From Candidatus Hydrogenedentota bacterium (GTDB taxonomy: Bacteria > Hydrogenedentota > Hydrogenedentia > Hydrogenedentales > CAILVY01), in NCBI GenBank assembly GCA_903837785.1, contig CAILVY010000211.1:1-55255 (forward strand): DNA of 55,255 nucleotides. Reading direction: 5' to 3'. The notes under the pieces were generated by a model. It did not search any database. It was not told the DNA's origin and was given only the letters and a program-made list of their open reading frames with translations. Shown one piece after another: positions 1 to 7,233 of this stretch (position 1 is the stretch's first letter; every line of letters begins with the position of its first letter). The position numbers were made by a program, and so were the translations under genes.

Positions 1-176
1 CCCCCGAAGCCGCCGAAATCCGCATTCCCGCGGGTGCGTCCATGGCAGAAATCGAACGCGTGGCGATCGAGGAAACCATGCGGTTGTGCGGCTACAGTAA
101 AGAAAAATGTGCGAAGATGCTCCGGATTGGCCTTCGCACACTCTATCGGAAACTCAAGGAATACAAGATCCGTTGA
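1..176 (+). CDS. C-terminal end of an NtrC-family sigma-54 activator (partial)
   Basis: Only the last 57 codons are inside the window, reading in frame from base 3 to a TGA at 174-176. The residues end in a Fis-type helix-turn-helix: an EIERVAIEETM helix, then a turn (GYSKEKCAKML) and a recognition helix (IGLRTLYRKLKEY). This is the usual C-terminus of sigma-54-dependent response regulators such as NtrC, AtoC and ZraR. The AAA+ and receiver domains would lie upstream and cannot be seen. Such proteins bind upstream sites and activate sigma-54 polymerase. It converges on tatA with only 3 bases between the stops. A sigma-54-type promoter lies at about 33.6 kb, but nothing links the two directly. 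Confidence 0.85.
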   Translation, partial: PEAAEIRIPAGASMAEIERVAIEETMRLCGYSKEKCAKMLRIGLRTLYRKLKEYKIR

Positions 177-179
177 GCG

Positions 180-368
180 TTAGTCTTTCTTTTCGGCCGG
201 CGCGGCCGCGTCCTTCTTCTCTTCGTCCGCGCCTTTGATGGCGCCCTTGAACTCCGAGATGGCCGTGCCGAGCGATTTACCCACGCCCGCCAGCTTCCCG
301 CCGCCGAAAACCACTAACACGATCACCAGGATGATGATCCACTCCGTTGCGCCTGGCATCGAAAACAT
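180..368 (-). CDS. tatA: Sec-independent protein translocase subunit TatA
   Basis: This 62-residue protein has the TatA/B/E layout. A short N-terminus leads into one membrane helix (about residues 9-24, WIIILVIVLVVFGGGKL), the conserved FGGGKL hinge follows, then an amphipathic helix (GVGKSLGTAISEFKGAIKG) and a charged Lys/Glu/Ala tail. TatA oligomers form the conduit that moves folded proteins with twin-arginine signals across the inner membrane. No tatC or tatB is nearby, so the other subunits must be elsewhere. The start is supported by a GGAGAT ribosome site and by a strong promoter just upstream. A likely substrate in this window is the oxidoreductase at 4517-5881, which carries a twin-arginine signal. 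Its short length favours TatA over TatB. Confidence 0.92.
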   Translation of the reverse strand: MFSMPGATEWIIILVIVLVVFGGGKLAGVGKSLGTAISEFKGAIKGADEEKKDAAAPAEKKD

Positions 369-397
369 CTTCTATCTCCTACGGTTGACACAGAGCC

Positions 398-426
398 ATT
401 ATAGCTCTTGATTGACTCGTTTACAA
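398..426 (-). promoter_or_regulatory. Sigma-70-type promoter for tatA
   Basis: On the minus strand there is a TTGTAA -35 box (426-421), a 17-base spacer and a perfect TATAAT -10 box (403-398). Transcription would start about 25 bases before the tatA start codon. Confidence 0.65.
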
Positions 427-487
427 ACCTCGCGGTGTCAGCAGGTTTGAGGCAATACCGGAGGAAACGCAGAAAGCCTCCCCCGGG

Positions 488-516
488 TTGACTTGTCCCC
501 AAGGGTGTGTTACAAC
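488..516 (+). promoter_or_regulatory. Promoter for the membrane protein / winged-helix operon
   Basis: A TTGACT -35 box (488-493), a 17-base spacer and TACAAC at -10 (511-516) sit about 30 bases before the ATG at 546. The -10 box lies inside the inverted-repeat structure described at 495-539. Confidence 0.5.
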
Positions 517-539
517 CGCTCGTGGACACACGTGGGGAC
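495..539 (+). repeat. Nested inverted repeat over the -10 and leader
   Basis: GTCCCCA (495-501) pairs with TGGGGAC (533-539), and inside it TGTGT (506-510) pairs with ACACA (526-530). The outer right arm overlaps the Shine-Dalgarno region of the gene starting at 546. It could be a protein operator or an RNA hairpin that masks the ribosome site. The winged-helix protein two genes down in sequence order is the obvious candidate ligand, by inference only. Confidence 0.45.
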
Positions 540-545
540 CAGATC

Positions 546-1301
546 ATGGCTCAAGCACCGTATCCCGGCAGTTTTCAGGCGGGAGATCCGAGGCTTATCA
601 TGCGGTGGGCGCGCCGCTATGCGAAAAGCCGTACCATCTCCTTCCTGGTTCAATGGGTCTTCATCGTGCTGATGGTTATGGCCATCGGCGTGGCCGGGAG
701 CCTCACGAACATCGCCTACCGCTACAACAACATGGCCCTCTTCTCCGTCTCGGTGATCGCCATGGGGATGACGATTATCGCCTTGTCCTGGTTCTCCGTC
801 TCGAAGTGGGGGGGCGAGCTCATCTGGCGCATTACCCAATGGCTCTACGGCGAAGAAGGCTATGTCTCCTATCTGGGGGACCGCGAGGACGGCCCCACCC
901 CCTGGTGGGTCACAACGCTGGGCGGCGGACTGGTCGTTTATCACTTGTTCGGCGCGATTCTGGTCAGCTTTAACTACCTGCATATCAACAACATGCAGCC
1001 GTATTCCGCCGCCTACATGGTCCCCTTTCTGGGGGTCATGATTGTCTATCAGCGCCTCGGGTTCTGGGCATGGATATGGCCGGTGCTCTATGGACTGCAC
1101 GCCGTGGCGCTCCTGATGGGCATCGGACCCACCCTGCGCGGACAGTGGCAGATGCTCACAATGATCATTTCGGTCTTCGGCTGCGGCCTCATTGCCATCC
1201 TCGTCGGCCATGCCTACAGCCGATTTGCCCTCTGGAAACTGAAGCGCCTGGCCCGGTCCGGCCTCCCCGATTGCCCGCCGGCCGAGGACGAGCTTCCATG
1301 A
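546..1301 (+). CDS. Polytopic membrane protein of unknown function
   Basis: This 251-residue protein has about six hydrophobic segments: near residues 30-52, 62-80, 112-135, 146-165, 172-190 and 200-220. It begins with a short basic cytoplasmic stretch (RRYAKSR) and ends with a basic tail. I do not recognise a named family. The ATG at 546 is preferred over the further upstream in-frame start at 507 because a GTGGGGA site precedes it and the predicted promoter lies between them. Its stop overlaps the start of the winged-helix regulator (ATGA), so the two are translationally coupled. The regulator may sense something transported or bound by this membrane protein; that is inference from context. 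Confidence 0.8.
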   Translation: MAQAPYPGSFQAGDPRLIMRWARRYAKSRTISFLVQWVFIVLMVMAIGVAGSLTNIAYRYNNMALFSVSVIAMGMTIIALSWFSVSKWGGELIWRITQWLYGEEGYVSYLGDREDGPTPWWVTTLGGGLVVYHLFGAILVSFNYLHINNMQPYSAAYMVPFLGVMIVYQRLGFWAWIWPVLYGLHAVALLMGIGPTLRGQWQMLTMIISVFGCGLIAILVGHAYSRFALWKLKRLARSGLPDCPPAEDELP

Positions 1302-1597
1302 GCGAATTGGACCGCACTATCCACGAGCCCGCGCGCCTGAGGATTCTGACGATTCTCTCGGGCGTGGACGTGTCGGACTTCAACTTCCTCTTCAGCACGC
1401 TCGGCCTCACGAAAGGCAACCTGTCGTCCCACATGGACAAGCTCGAGAAGGCCGGGTACGTCGAGGTCCGCAAGAGTTTCAATGGCCGGGTGCCCCACAC
1501 CGAATTCGTGATCACCGATGCGGGTCGAACCGCCTTGAGCGACTATTGGCGGGAGATTGACGCCATCCGCTCACTGCATGGCAAGGGCGGAGACTAG
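1298..1597 (+). CDS. Winged-helix DNA-binding protein (HTH_34/MarR-like)
   Basis: This 99-residue protein is a single winged-helix domain. The segment EPARLRILTILSGV is followed by the recognition-helix region LTKGNLSSHMDKLEKAGYVEV and a wing (KSFNGRVPHTEFVIT). This matches the small 'winged helix DNA-binding' regulators (HTH_34 type) related to MarR/ArsR proteins. It has no extra ligand-binding domain. It starts by ATGA overlap with the stop of the upstream membrane protein and is probably co-expressed with it and with the 1648-2619 gene. A natural target would be the nested inverted repeat at 495-539 in the operon promoter. I see no metal-binding cysteine cluster. Confidence 0.85.
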   Translation: MSELDRTIHEPARLRILTILSGVDVSDFNFLFSTLGLTKGNLSSHMDKLEKAGYVEVRKSFNGRVPHTEFVITDAGRTALSDYWREIDAIRSLHGKGGD

Positions 1598-1647
1598 ATA
1601 AGGCGGTTGGCGCGGGCGGCGAAGCTGCCAAGCCGGAGGAAAGCGCA

Positions 1648-2619
1648 ATGCATACGGTTCTTCGTTCAGGGGGTTGGCTGGTGGCCTTCGTGCTGGCGCT
1701 GGCGGCCGGCGCCATGCTCTTCTCGCTTCAGGAGAAGAACCGGCAGATCGCGGGCCTGGCCGAGAAGCTCGAGCGCGTCAGCGAAGAGGCCGCCCTGATG
1801 CGCAAGGCCGCGGAGGCCCGGTCCTCCCGGGAAAACGGGACACCCCCCGGCCCCTTTGGCCGCGCCGCGTCCAAGTCCCGCGCGCCACAGAGTCCGCCGC
1901 CCCCCAAACCCGCCGAACCCAAGCCGCCGGCCGAACCTGCGCCGGAAACGCCCGCGCAGGAACCCGAAAAGGGCGCCTGGCCCCAGCCAAACGCCGAAAT
2001 GACCATGAATATCCAGTATCGTTCGTTGTTTCAACTGCTCAATCTGCCGCCGGAAACCGAGAACGAGGTGCGCCGCATCCTCCAGGGGCACATTGCCGAA
2101 CGGATGCGGGTGCATCCCATGCCGGCATCCGGGCGCCCGGGCGTTCCGGGGGTCATCGTCACCGACTCAAGCGCCTTCGCCACCGAAGAGGAGCGCGCCA
2201 AGCTCGCCTCGGACCTCGCCTCCGTCCTCACCGCAGAGGAACTCGCGCAATTCCAGGAGTATCAGGACAACCTGCCGCGCCACATGATCGAGCAGATGCT
2301 CGAGGGGGATTTGCGCATGTTCGCGCCGGAGCTCCCCGACCCGGCCCAGCAGGTGGTGCGGCAAGTCTTTGCCGAGGAAATCCTCGCGGCACAACAGGAA
2401 GCTGCTGCGCAGCAGCCTGGCCCACCGGACCCGTCCCGGGCACAGGAATCGGCGCAGCGAGAACAAGAGGCACTGCAGCGCGGCCTGGCACGGCTCGCAC
2501 AAACTCTGGACGCGGAACAGTATGCCGTGGCGGAACGCTATGCGCATCATCGCGCACAGTTGCTGGGCGCCGCCGGCGGCATGGCCGCGCCGGAGGAGGC
2601 AGCCGCCCCGGCCCCGTGA
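1648..2619 (+). CDS. Membrane-anchored proline-rich protein, unknown function
   Basis: The 323-residue product has an N-terminal membrane anchor (about residues 8-27), then a short coiled coil (LQEKNRQIAGLAEKLERVSEEA), then a Pro/Ala/Glu-rich linker (about residues 70-112). A predicted helical periplasmic domain follows, with a stretch (LTAEELAQFQEYQ) that recalls the LTXXQ motif of Spy/CpxP-like proteins. The C-terminus is Gln/Ala/Glu-rich. The start has a GGAGGAAA ribosome site. It is the third gene of a run that includes a membrane protein and a winged-helix regulator, with a 50-base gap, so it is probably in the same operon. A periplasmic chaperone or envelope-sensing role is possible but unproven. 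Confidence 0.75.
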   Translation: MHTVLRSGGWLVAFVLALAAGAMLFSLQEKNRQIAGLAEKLERVSEEAALMRKAAEARSSRENGTPPGPFGRAASKSRAPQSPPPPKPAEPKPPAEPAPETPAQEPEKGAWPQPNAEMTMNIQYRSLFQLLNLPPETENEVRRILQGHIAERMRVHPMPASGRPGVPGVIVTDSSAFATEEERAKLASDLASVLTAEELAQFQEYQDNLPRHMIEQMLEGDLRMFAPELPDPAQQVVRQVFAEEILAAQQEAAAQQPGPPDPSRAQESAQREQEALQRGLARLAQTLDAEQYAVAERYAHHRAQLLGAAGGMAAPEEAAAPAP

Positions 2620-2726
2620 CAGGCCCGCGAATCGTTGCCCCATCGCGCGTCCGCGCGTTCAACGGCCGGGGTGCGCGCCAAGGTTGATTGGCTGTCTTGA
2701 CGTTCCCCGCAAGAGATTGGCACGGG

Positions 2727-2756
2727 TTGATTTGCTGCGAAATCAGCATGTATAAG
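2727..2756 (+). promoter_or_regulatory. Permease promoter overlapped by an inverted repeat
   Basis: TTGATT (2727-2732), an 18-base spacer and TATAAG (2751-2756) form a good sigma-70 promoter. A perfect inverted repeat (TGATTT / AAATCA, 2728-2745, 6-base centre) covers the -35 box and spacer, as a repressor operator would. Confidence 0.5.
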
Positions 2757-2875
2757 GGGGGCCGGTGGCGGTTTAAGATCGGGTGGCTGGCGACGCATGT
2801 CCAGGCGAGGTGCGCAGGTTTACGGCCGCACCGGCGGCCGGGACAACAACGACAGTGCGGAAAGGGCCCACAAGG

Positions 2876-4354
2876 GTGAAACACCTGCTGGCACGCAAGT
2901 CCCTGGAATTGCTTCTCGAGGAAATGCAGGGGGAACATCGCCTGCATCGCGCGTTGGGTCCGGTCGCACTGACCGCCCTCGGCATTGGCACGATCATCGG
3001 CGCGGGCATCTTCGTGATCACGGGACAAGTGGCCCGGGACGTCACCGGGCCCGCGCTCATCGTCTCGCTGATGTTCTCGGGCATGGCGTGCGTATTCGCC
3101 GCGCTGTGCTACGCCGAGTTCGCCTCGATGGCGCCCATTGCCGGCTCCGCCTACACGTACGCCTACGCCACGCTGGGCGAGCTGTTCGCGTGGATTATCG
3201 GCTGGGACCTGATCATCGAATACACGATTGCCGCCTCCACTGTGGCGCACGGCTGGTCCGCCTACTTCCAGAAACTCCTCGAGTTGTTCGGGCTCCACCT
3301 GCCCCATGCGCTCTCGCTCGCGCCCTTCGATGGAAACCTGCATCTCACCGGAACCCTCATCGATCTGCCCGCCGTCACTATCTCCGCCATCCTGACGGTC
3401 ATCCTGGTGCTGGGCATCCGGCAGAGCGCCTGGGTGAACGGAATCATGGTTCTCGTGAAGCTCTCCGTCGTCGTGCTCGTCATCATGGTCGGCATGTTCT
3501 ACATCAACCCCGACAACTGGCAGCCCTTCGCGCCGTATGGCTGGAAAGGACTCAGTTTCTTCGGCAAGGCCTTCGTCTGGGGCGACCTGCACGACGGCAA
3601 GCCCGTGGGCATGCTCGCGGGCGCGGGCATGATGTTCTTCGCCTACATCGGCTTCGACGCGGTATCCACCCAGGCCGAGGAGGCGCGCAATCCCCGGCGC
3701 GACCTCCCCATCGGCATCATCGCCTCGCTCGTCATCTGCACCGGACTTTACATCGCCGTCGCCGCCGTCATCACCGGCATGGTCCCCTACAAGGACATCA
3801 ACGTCGACGCCCCCGTCGCGTCCGCTTTCAAGTCCGTCGGACTCGCCTGGGCGCAATTCGTCATCTCGGTCGGCGCCCTCACCGGCATCACCTCGGTGCA
3901 GCTCGTGCTCATGCTCTCCCAGCCCCGCGTGCTGCTCGCCATCGCCCGCGACGGCATGCTGCCCAAGAGCTTCTTCGGCGCGGTGCATCCCCGCTTCAAG
4001 ACCCCCTGGAAATCCACAATACTCACCGGCGTCTGCGTGGGTGTCATTTCCGGCCTCTTGCCCTTGCGGCTCCTCCTCGAACTCGTCAATATCGGCACGC
4101 TGCTCGCCTTTGTCATCGTGTGCCTCGCCGTGCTCGTCATGCGCCGTATCCGCCCCGAAGTCGAGCGGCATTTCAAGTGCCCCCTCGTTCCCGCCGTTCC
4201 CCTTGCCGGCGCCCTGTTCTGCTTCATCCTCATGCTCTCGTTGCCCTCCGAGAACTGGCTCCGGCTCTTCGTCTGGTTCCTTCTCGGCTTCGCCATCTAC
4301 TTCTTCTACGGGCGGCACAACAGCGTTCTGGCGAGACAGCGCAAAGGCCACTAG
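2876..4354 (+). CDS. APC-superfamily amino-acid permease
   Basis: This 492-residue protein resembles the YfnA/cationic-amino-acid-transporter branch of APC permeases. It shows the family motif GIGTIIGAGIFVITG in the first membrane helix, an EFASMAPIAGSAYTYAY stretch in helix 3 and FFAYIGFDAVSTQAEEARNPRRDLP at the conserved helix 6-7 region. About 12 membrane helices are evident. It should take up amino acids across the inner membrane with protons or by exchange; the substrate cannot be read from sequence. I chose the GTG at 2876, which has GGAAAGGG 9 bases upstream; the ATG at 2924 would cut off the conserved N-terminal region. It is a single gene behind the promoter at 2727-2756 and converges on the oxidoreductase. 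Confidence 0.88.
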   Translation: MKHLLARKSLELLLEEMQGEHRLHRALGPVALTALGIGTIIGAGIFVITGQVARDVTGPALIVSLMFSGMACVFAALCYAEFASMAPIAGSAYTYAYATLGELFAWIIGWDLIIEYTIAASTVAHGWSAYFQKLLELFGLHLPHALSLAPFDGNLHLTGTLIDLPAVTISAILTVILVLGIRQSAWVNGIMVLVKLSVVVLVIMVGMFYINPDNWQPFAPYGWKGLSFFGKAFVWGDLHDGKPVGMLAGAGMMFFAYIGFDAVSTQAEEARNPRRDLPIGIIASLVICTGLYIAVAAVITGMVPYKDINVDAPVASAFKSVGLAWAQFVISVGALTGITSVQLVLMLSQPRVLLAIARDGMLPKSFFGAVHPRFKTPWKSTILTGVCVGVISGLLPLRLLLELVNIGTLLAFVIVCLAVLVMRRIRPEVERHFKCPLVPAVPLAGALFCFILMLSLPSENWLRLFVWFLLGFAIYFFYGRHNSVLARQRKGH

Positions 4355-4516
4355 CGTCGCTTTCAGAACCGCTTCGAACAGGCGCGGCGTGAGACAATGC
4401 ACCGGGGGGCTGCCCCGCTTCCCGACCGGAGACGGACAAGACGCGCAAGAGCGAGGCGGTGAGACTCCATCCTCAGCGGACGATCGAGGGCGTCCAGATT
4501 GCGGCGCGCTCGCCCG

Positions 4517-5881
4517 TTACACCTGTTCGGGAATCACATAGGGCGTGCGATAGCTGCGTTTGAGCAACGCATTCGCCTCCTCATCGCCGAGGAAACGTTC
4601 CGAGGTGCCGTCGAAGTGCAGGCGGCGTCCGCCGAGCCGCACGCCGATGTTGCCGAGGTGCACGAGCAGGGCGCTGGCATGGCCGATCTCAATTCCGGCG
4701 TTGGGCTCCTTGCGGCTACGTACACAGTCGAGAAAGTTGGCGCGGTGTTCGTCGTGGGCCTGTCGGCCGAACTTCTGTTCGCCCATGCCGCCGTCGGGCT
4801 TCACGAGCACCTGCCATCCTCCGCCGTGGCGCCCCATGTACATCAGCCCTTTCGTGCCGTAGACCTCGATGCGCGTCGAGCACGTGGGCCAGTAGGGAAA
4901 GAGGTCGCCATCGCGCACCTCGGGCGGAATCTTGATCATGTACGGCGCCCACTCGGACATCTCGTATGTCAGCATGAGATTGTCGTATTCGTACGTGACC
5001 ACCTGCGTGTCGGGCACTTCGCGGTCGTCCTGGAACGCGATGTGCCCGCCGGAACAATTCACGCTCTTGGGGAAGGGCTTGTCGCCGAGGATGTAGCGGG
5101 CGATGTCGAGTTGATGGATGCCGTCGTCGCCGAGATCCCCCTCAGAGTACGCCCAGAAGTTCTTCCATCCGTCATGGAAATGACCGCGGTTGAACGCGCG
5201 TTTGGGCGCGGGGCCGAGATACAGATCGTAGTCCACGCCCTTGGGCTGCTCGCTGTCCGCCGGGCACTTGAAGGGTCCGCCGCTCTTGAGGTTGTAAACC
5301 TTCGCGAGCGGGATGTCGCCGAGCCCGCCCTCCTTGATGAACTGGGCGGCCGCCTGGACATAGGCCGCGCTGCGGTTCTGCGTGCCCACCTGCACAATGC
5401 GGCCGTACTTCCGCGCCGCCTCGATCATTTTGCGCCCTTCCCACGGGCAGATGGCGGGGGGTTTCTCGACGTAGACATCCTTGCCCGCCTGACACGCCCA
5501 AATCGTGGCGAGGGCGTGCCAGTGATCGCAGGTCGCGATGCACACGGCATCGACTTCCTTGTCCTCGAAGATCCGGCGCATGTCCGTCACGGCCTGGCAC
5601 GGACTCTTCTGAAGGCTGGCGATCTGCTTCGGAAAGCTCCCGACGCGTTCGTTCTCGTCCACGTCGCACGCATACTTCAACACGGCATCATCGCGCTGGG
5701 CGAAGCGCCGGGCATGATCCCGGCCGCGTCCACCCAATCCAATCGCCGCCATGACGATGCGATCGTTGGCCTTGTCCGCCTTGGGCTTCTTTTTCGCGCC
5801 CATCAGCGATGCGGCCGTCGAGAAACTCACGATAGTTTTCGCGGAGCGGCTCAGGAAGTGTCGCCGGTTCATTTCCGTCAT
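4517..5881 (-). CDS. Tat-exported Gfo/Idh/MocA-family oxidoreductase
   Basis: The 454-residue protein opens with a twin-arginine signal (NRRHFLSRSAKT, near residues 4-15). A Rossmann domain follows with GLGGRGRDHA for NAD(P) binding, and then the family hallmark EKP in VYVEKPPAICPW. The C-terminal half is the GFO/IDH/MocA substrate domain. These enzymes oxidise or reduce sugars, inositols and related polyols; exported copies are common in polysaccharide-degrading planctomycete-like bacteria. The start at 5881 is set by GGGAAAGGG eight bases upstream. It stands alone, divergent from the DJ-1 gene, and depends on the Tat pathway to which tatA (180-368) belongs. The exact substrate is unknown. 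Confidence 0.9.
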   Translation of the reverse strand: MTEMNRRHFLSRSAKTIVSFSTAASLMGAKKKPKADKANDRIVMAAIGLGGRGRDHARRFAQRDDAVLKYACDVDENERVGSFPKQIASLQKSPCQAVTDMRRIFEDKEVDAVCIATCDHWHALATIWACQAGKDVYVEKPPAICPWEGRKMIEAARKYGRIVQVGTQNRSAAYVQAAAQFIKEGGLGDIPLAKVYNLKSGGPFKCPADSEQPKGVDYDLYLGPAPKRAFNRGHFHDGWKNFWAYSEGDLGDDGIHQLDIARYILGDKPFPKSVNCSGGHIAFQDDREVPDTQVVTYEYDNLMLTYEMSEWAPYMIKIPPEVRDGDLFPYWPTCSTRIEVYGTKGLMYMGRHGGGWQVLVKPDGGMGEQKFGRQAHDEHRANFLDCVRSRKEPNAGIEIGHASALLVHLGNIGVRLGGRRLHFDGTSERFLGDEEANALLKRSYRTPYVIPEQV

Positions 5882-5908
5882 GGCAGGTTCCCTTTCCCGT
5901 TGGCGCCC

Positions 5909-5938
5909 ATCATACCTCAGCGCGCGGTGCATTGTCAG
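5909..5938 (-). promoter_or_regulatory. Promoter for the Gfo/Idh/MocA gene
   Basis: The minus strand has CTGACA at -35 (5938-5933), an 18-base spacer and TATGAT at -10 (5914-5909), 28 bases before the start codon. Confidence 0.5.
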
Positions 5939-5941
5939 CGG

Positions 5942-5970
5942 TTGACACGCGAATAGCCGGGAGATAGGAT
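5942..5970 (+). promoter_or_regulatory. Promoter for the DJ-1 gene
   Basis: A perfect TTGACA (5942-5947), a 17-base spacer and TAGGAT (5965-5970) lie 26 bases before the ATG. The promoter is back-to-back with the oxidoreductase promoter. Confidence 0.55.
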
Positions 5971-5996
5971 GGCTGAAGCAGTGAAAGGAGGCTTGT

Positions 5997-6545
5997 ATGC
6001 CCAAGGTGTTGGTGCCCCTCGCGGACGGCTGCGAGGATATCGAAGCGGTGACGATCATCGACCTGCTGCGCCGCGCGAAGATCGATGTGGTCACCGCGGG
6101 ATTGCTTCCCGGCCCGGTCAAAGCAAGCCGCGGCACGGTGATTTTGCCCGACGCCACGCTCGAAGAAGCGTTGCACGATACATATGACATGATTGCGCTG
6201 CCCGGGGGCATGCCCGGCGCCGATAACCTCGGCAATGACGCCCGCCTGACCGCAGTGCTGAAGCAGAACGCGGACGCCGGCCGTTTTGTCGCGGCCGTCT
6301 GCGCGGCGCCGCGCGTGCTGGCCCGCGCCGGGCTGCTCGATGGCCGCAAAGCCACGGCCTATCCCGGCTTCGTAGACGGGCATTTTCCAGAGGTCGAGTA
6401 CACGGGCGCCGCCGTCCAGCGCGACGGAAATATCATCACGGGGCGCGGCCCGGGGACGGCCATGGACTTCGCGTTGGAACTCGTTGCCGCCCTGACAGAC
6501 AAGGAGACTCGGGATAACGTCGAGAAAGCACTCGTACGGGACTGA
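5997..6545 (+). CDS. DJ-1/YajL/ThiJ-family protein
   Basis: The 182-residue product aligns by eye with bacterial DJ-1/YajL proteins over its full length. It has the conserved acidic residue in GCEDIEA (Glu16), the LPGGMPGADNL loop, the nucleophilic cysteine in AAVCAAPRVLA (Cys102) and the YPGF segment. Family members act as redox-sensitive chaperones, glyoxalase III or deglycases; which of these applies here cannot be told from sequence. The start is well supported by AAAGGAGG and the promoter at 5942-5970. The small gene 6594-6872 follows in the same direction after 48 bases and may be co-transcribed. Confidence 0.9.
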   Translation: MPKVLVPLADGCEDIEAVTIIDLLRRAKIDVVTAGLLPGPVKASRGTVILPDATLEEALHDTYDMIALPGGMPGADNLGNDARLTAVLKQNADAGRFVAAVCAAPRVLARAGLLDGRKATAYPGFVDGHFPEVEYTGAAVQRDGNIITGRGPGTAMDFALELVAALTDKETRDNVEKALVRD

Positions 6546-6593
6546 GCCGGCCCGCGTGCTGGCTGCGTCCGCGTCGAGGCGGGGGATGGAATT

Positions 6594-6872
6594 ATGCCGG
6601 ATGATTTCCTGGATCATATCGTGCCCGTGACCGGAAGCACGCGCGTGGACCGCCTCGAAGGGCAGGGCGGGGGCAATCCGGCCGCACGCGGCACGCGCAG
6701 CATCTCCGGCCGCATCGTTTCCATCCGGCGCGGTTCGCAGGGCCGGGGCGGCGGGCACACTCTCGACATCAGTGTCGGCGGCGAAGACTATACAGAGCTC
6801 ATATTGCGGGTGCCTGCCGGTCCCTATGCCAATCTTGAGGGCAGGCGGGTGATTATTTTCATTGAAGAGTAA
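6594..6872 (+). CDS. Small hypothetical protein
   Basis: This 92-residue protein matches no family I know. It has a polar N-terminus, a Gly/Arg-rich middle (RRGSQGRGGGH) and a regular C-terminal part (TLDISVGGEDYTELILRVP, then a VIIFIEE end) that looks like a short beta-rich domain. GGGGATGGA precedes the ATG at a workable distance. The coding assignment rests on this ribosome site, its position behind the DJ-1 gene and the plausible residue pattern. It ends just before the palindromic repeat cluster. Confidence 0.55.
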   Translation: MPDDFLDHIVPVTGSTRVDRLEGQGGGNPAARGTRSISGRIVSIRRGSQGRGGGHTLDISVGGEDYTELILRVPAGPYANLEGRRVIIFIEE

Positions 6873-6928
6873 CTGGCGCGGGGGATCAAGAAGGCACGGA
6901 TGGCAAACGAGCGTCTCGGACATACGCG

Positions 6929-7218
6929 ACCCCCCCTGCCCCCCCGCACACGGGGGGGTGATCGCCGAACCTGGATCGCGGAATGCAGGATTTCGGCTCG
7001 CAACGACGTTCATGCCGCCCCGCGTGCCGCTTCTTCCACCACCCCCCCCGCGTACCGCTTCCTCCATCACCCCCCCGCGTGCGGGGGGGCAAGGGGGGGT
7101 AAATCAGCGTTCCCCGCGTCCAACTTCCTCCACCACCACCCCGCGTGCCGCTTCCTCCATCACCCCCCCGCGTGCGGGGGGGCAAGGGGGGTAAATCAGC
7201 GTTCCGCGCGTGCGGAAC
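6929..7218. repeat. Cluster of GC-rich palindromic repeats
   Basis: Three near-identical hairpins with arms of seven C and seven G occur at 6939-6958 (loop CACA), 7070-7089 and 7163-7182 (both with arms extended by GC). The first copy is inverted relative to the other two. A 58-59-base direct repeat (7055-7113 and 7148-7205) differs by a single G. A shorter unit starting CCCGCGT and running through CTTCCTCCA recurs about four times between 7018 and 7168. A fourth perfect palindrome (GTTCCGC / GCGGAAC, 7201-7218) abuts the next gene. This fills the space between genes at 6872 and 7234. The layout recalls REP/MITE-like elements; no transposase is visible. Confidence 0.85.
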
Positions 7219-7233
7219 AGGCAGGCGGTGATC

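Noticed and set aside
2722..2742. A second sigma-54 promoter (TGGCACG then TTGC) before the permease
   Set aside because: The distance between the two elements is too long by several bases, and a good sigma-70 promoter overlaps it.
2228..4402. A 724-codon minus-strand frame opposite the permease
   Set aside because: The Asp/Glu/His/Gly-rich run has no fold pattern, and the opposite strand encodes a clear APC permease.
6929..7218. A CRISPR array
   Set aside because: The repeats are palindromic, unequal in spacing, one is inverted, and no cas gene or unique spacers are present.
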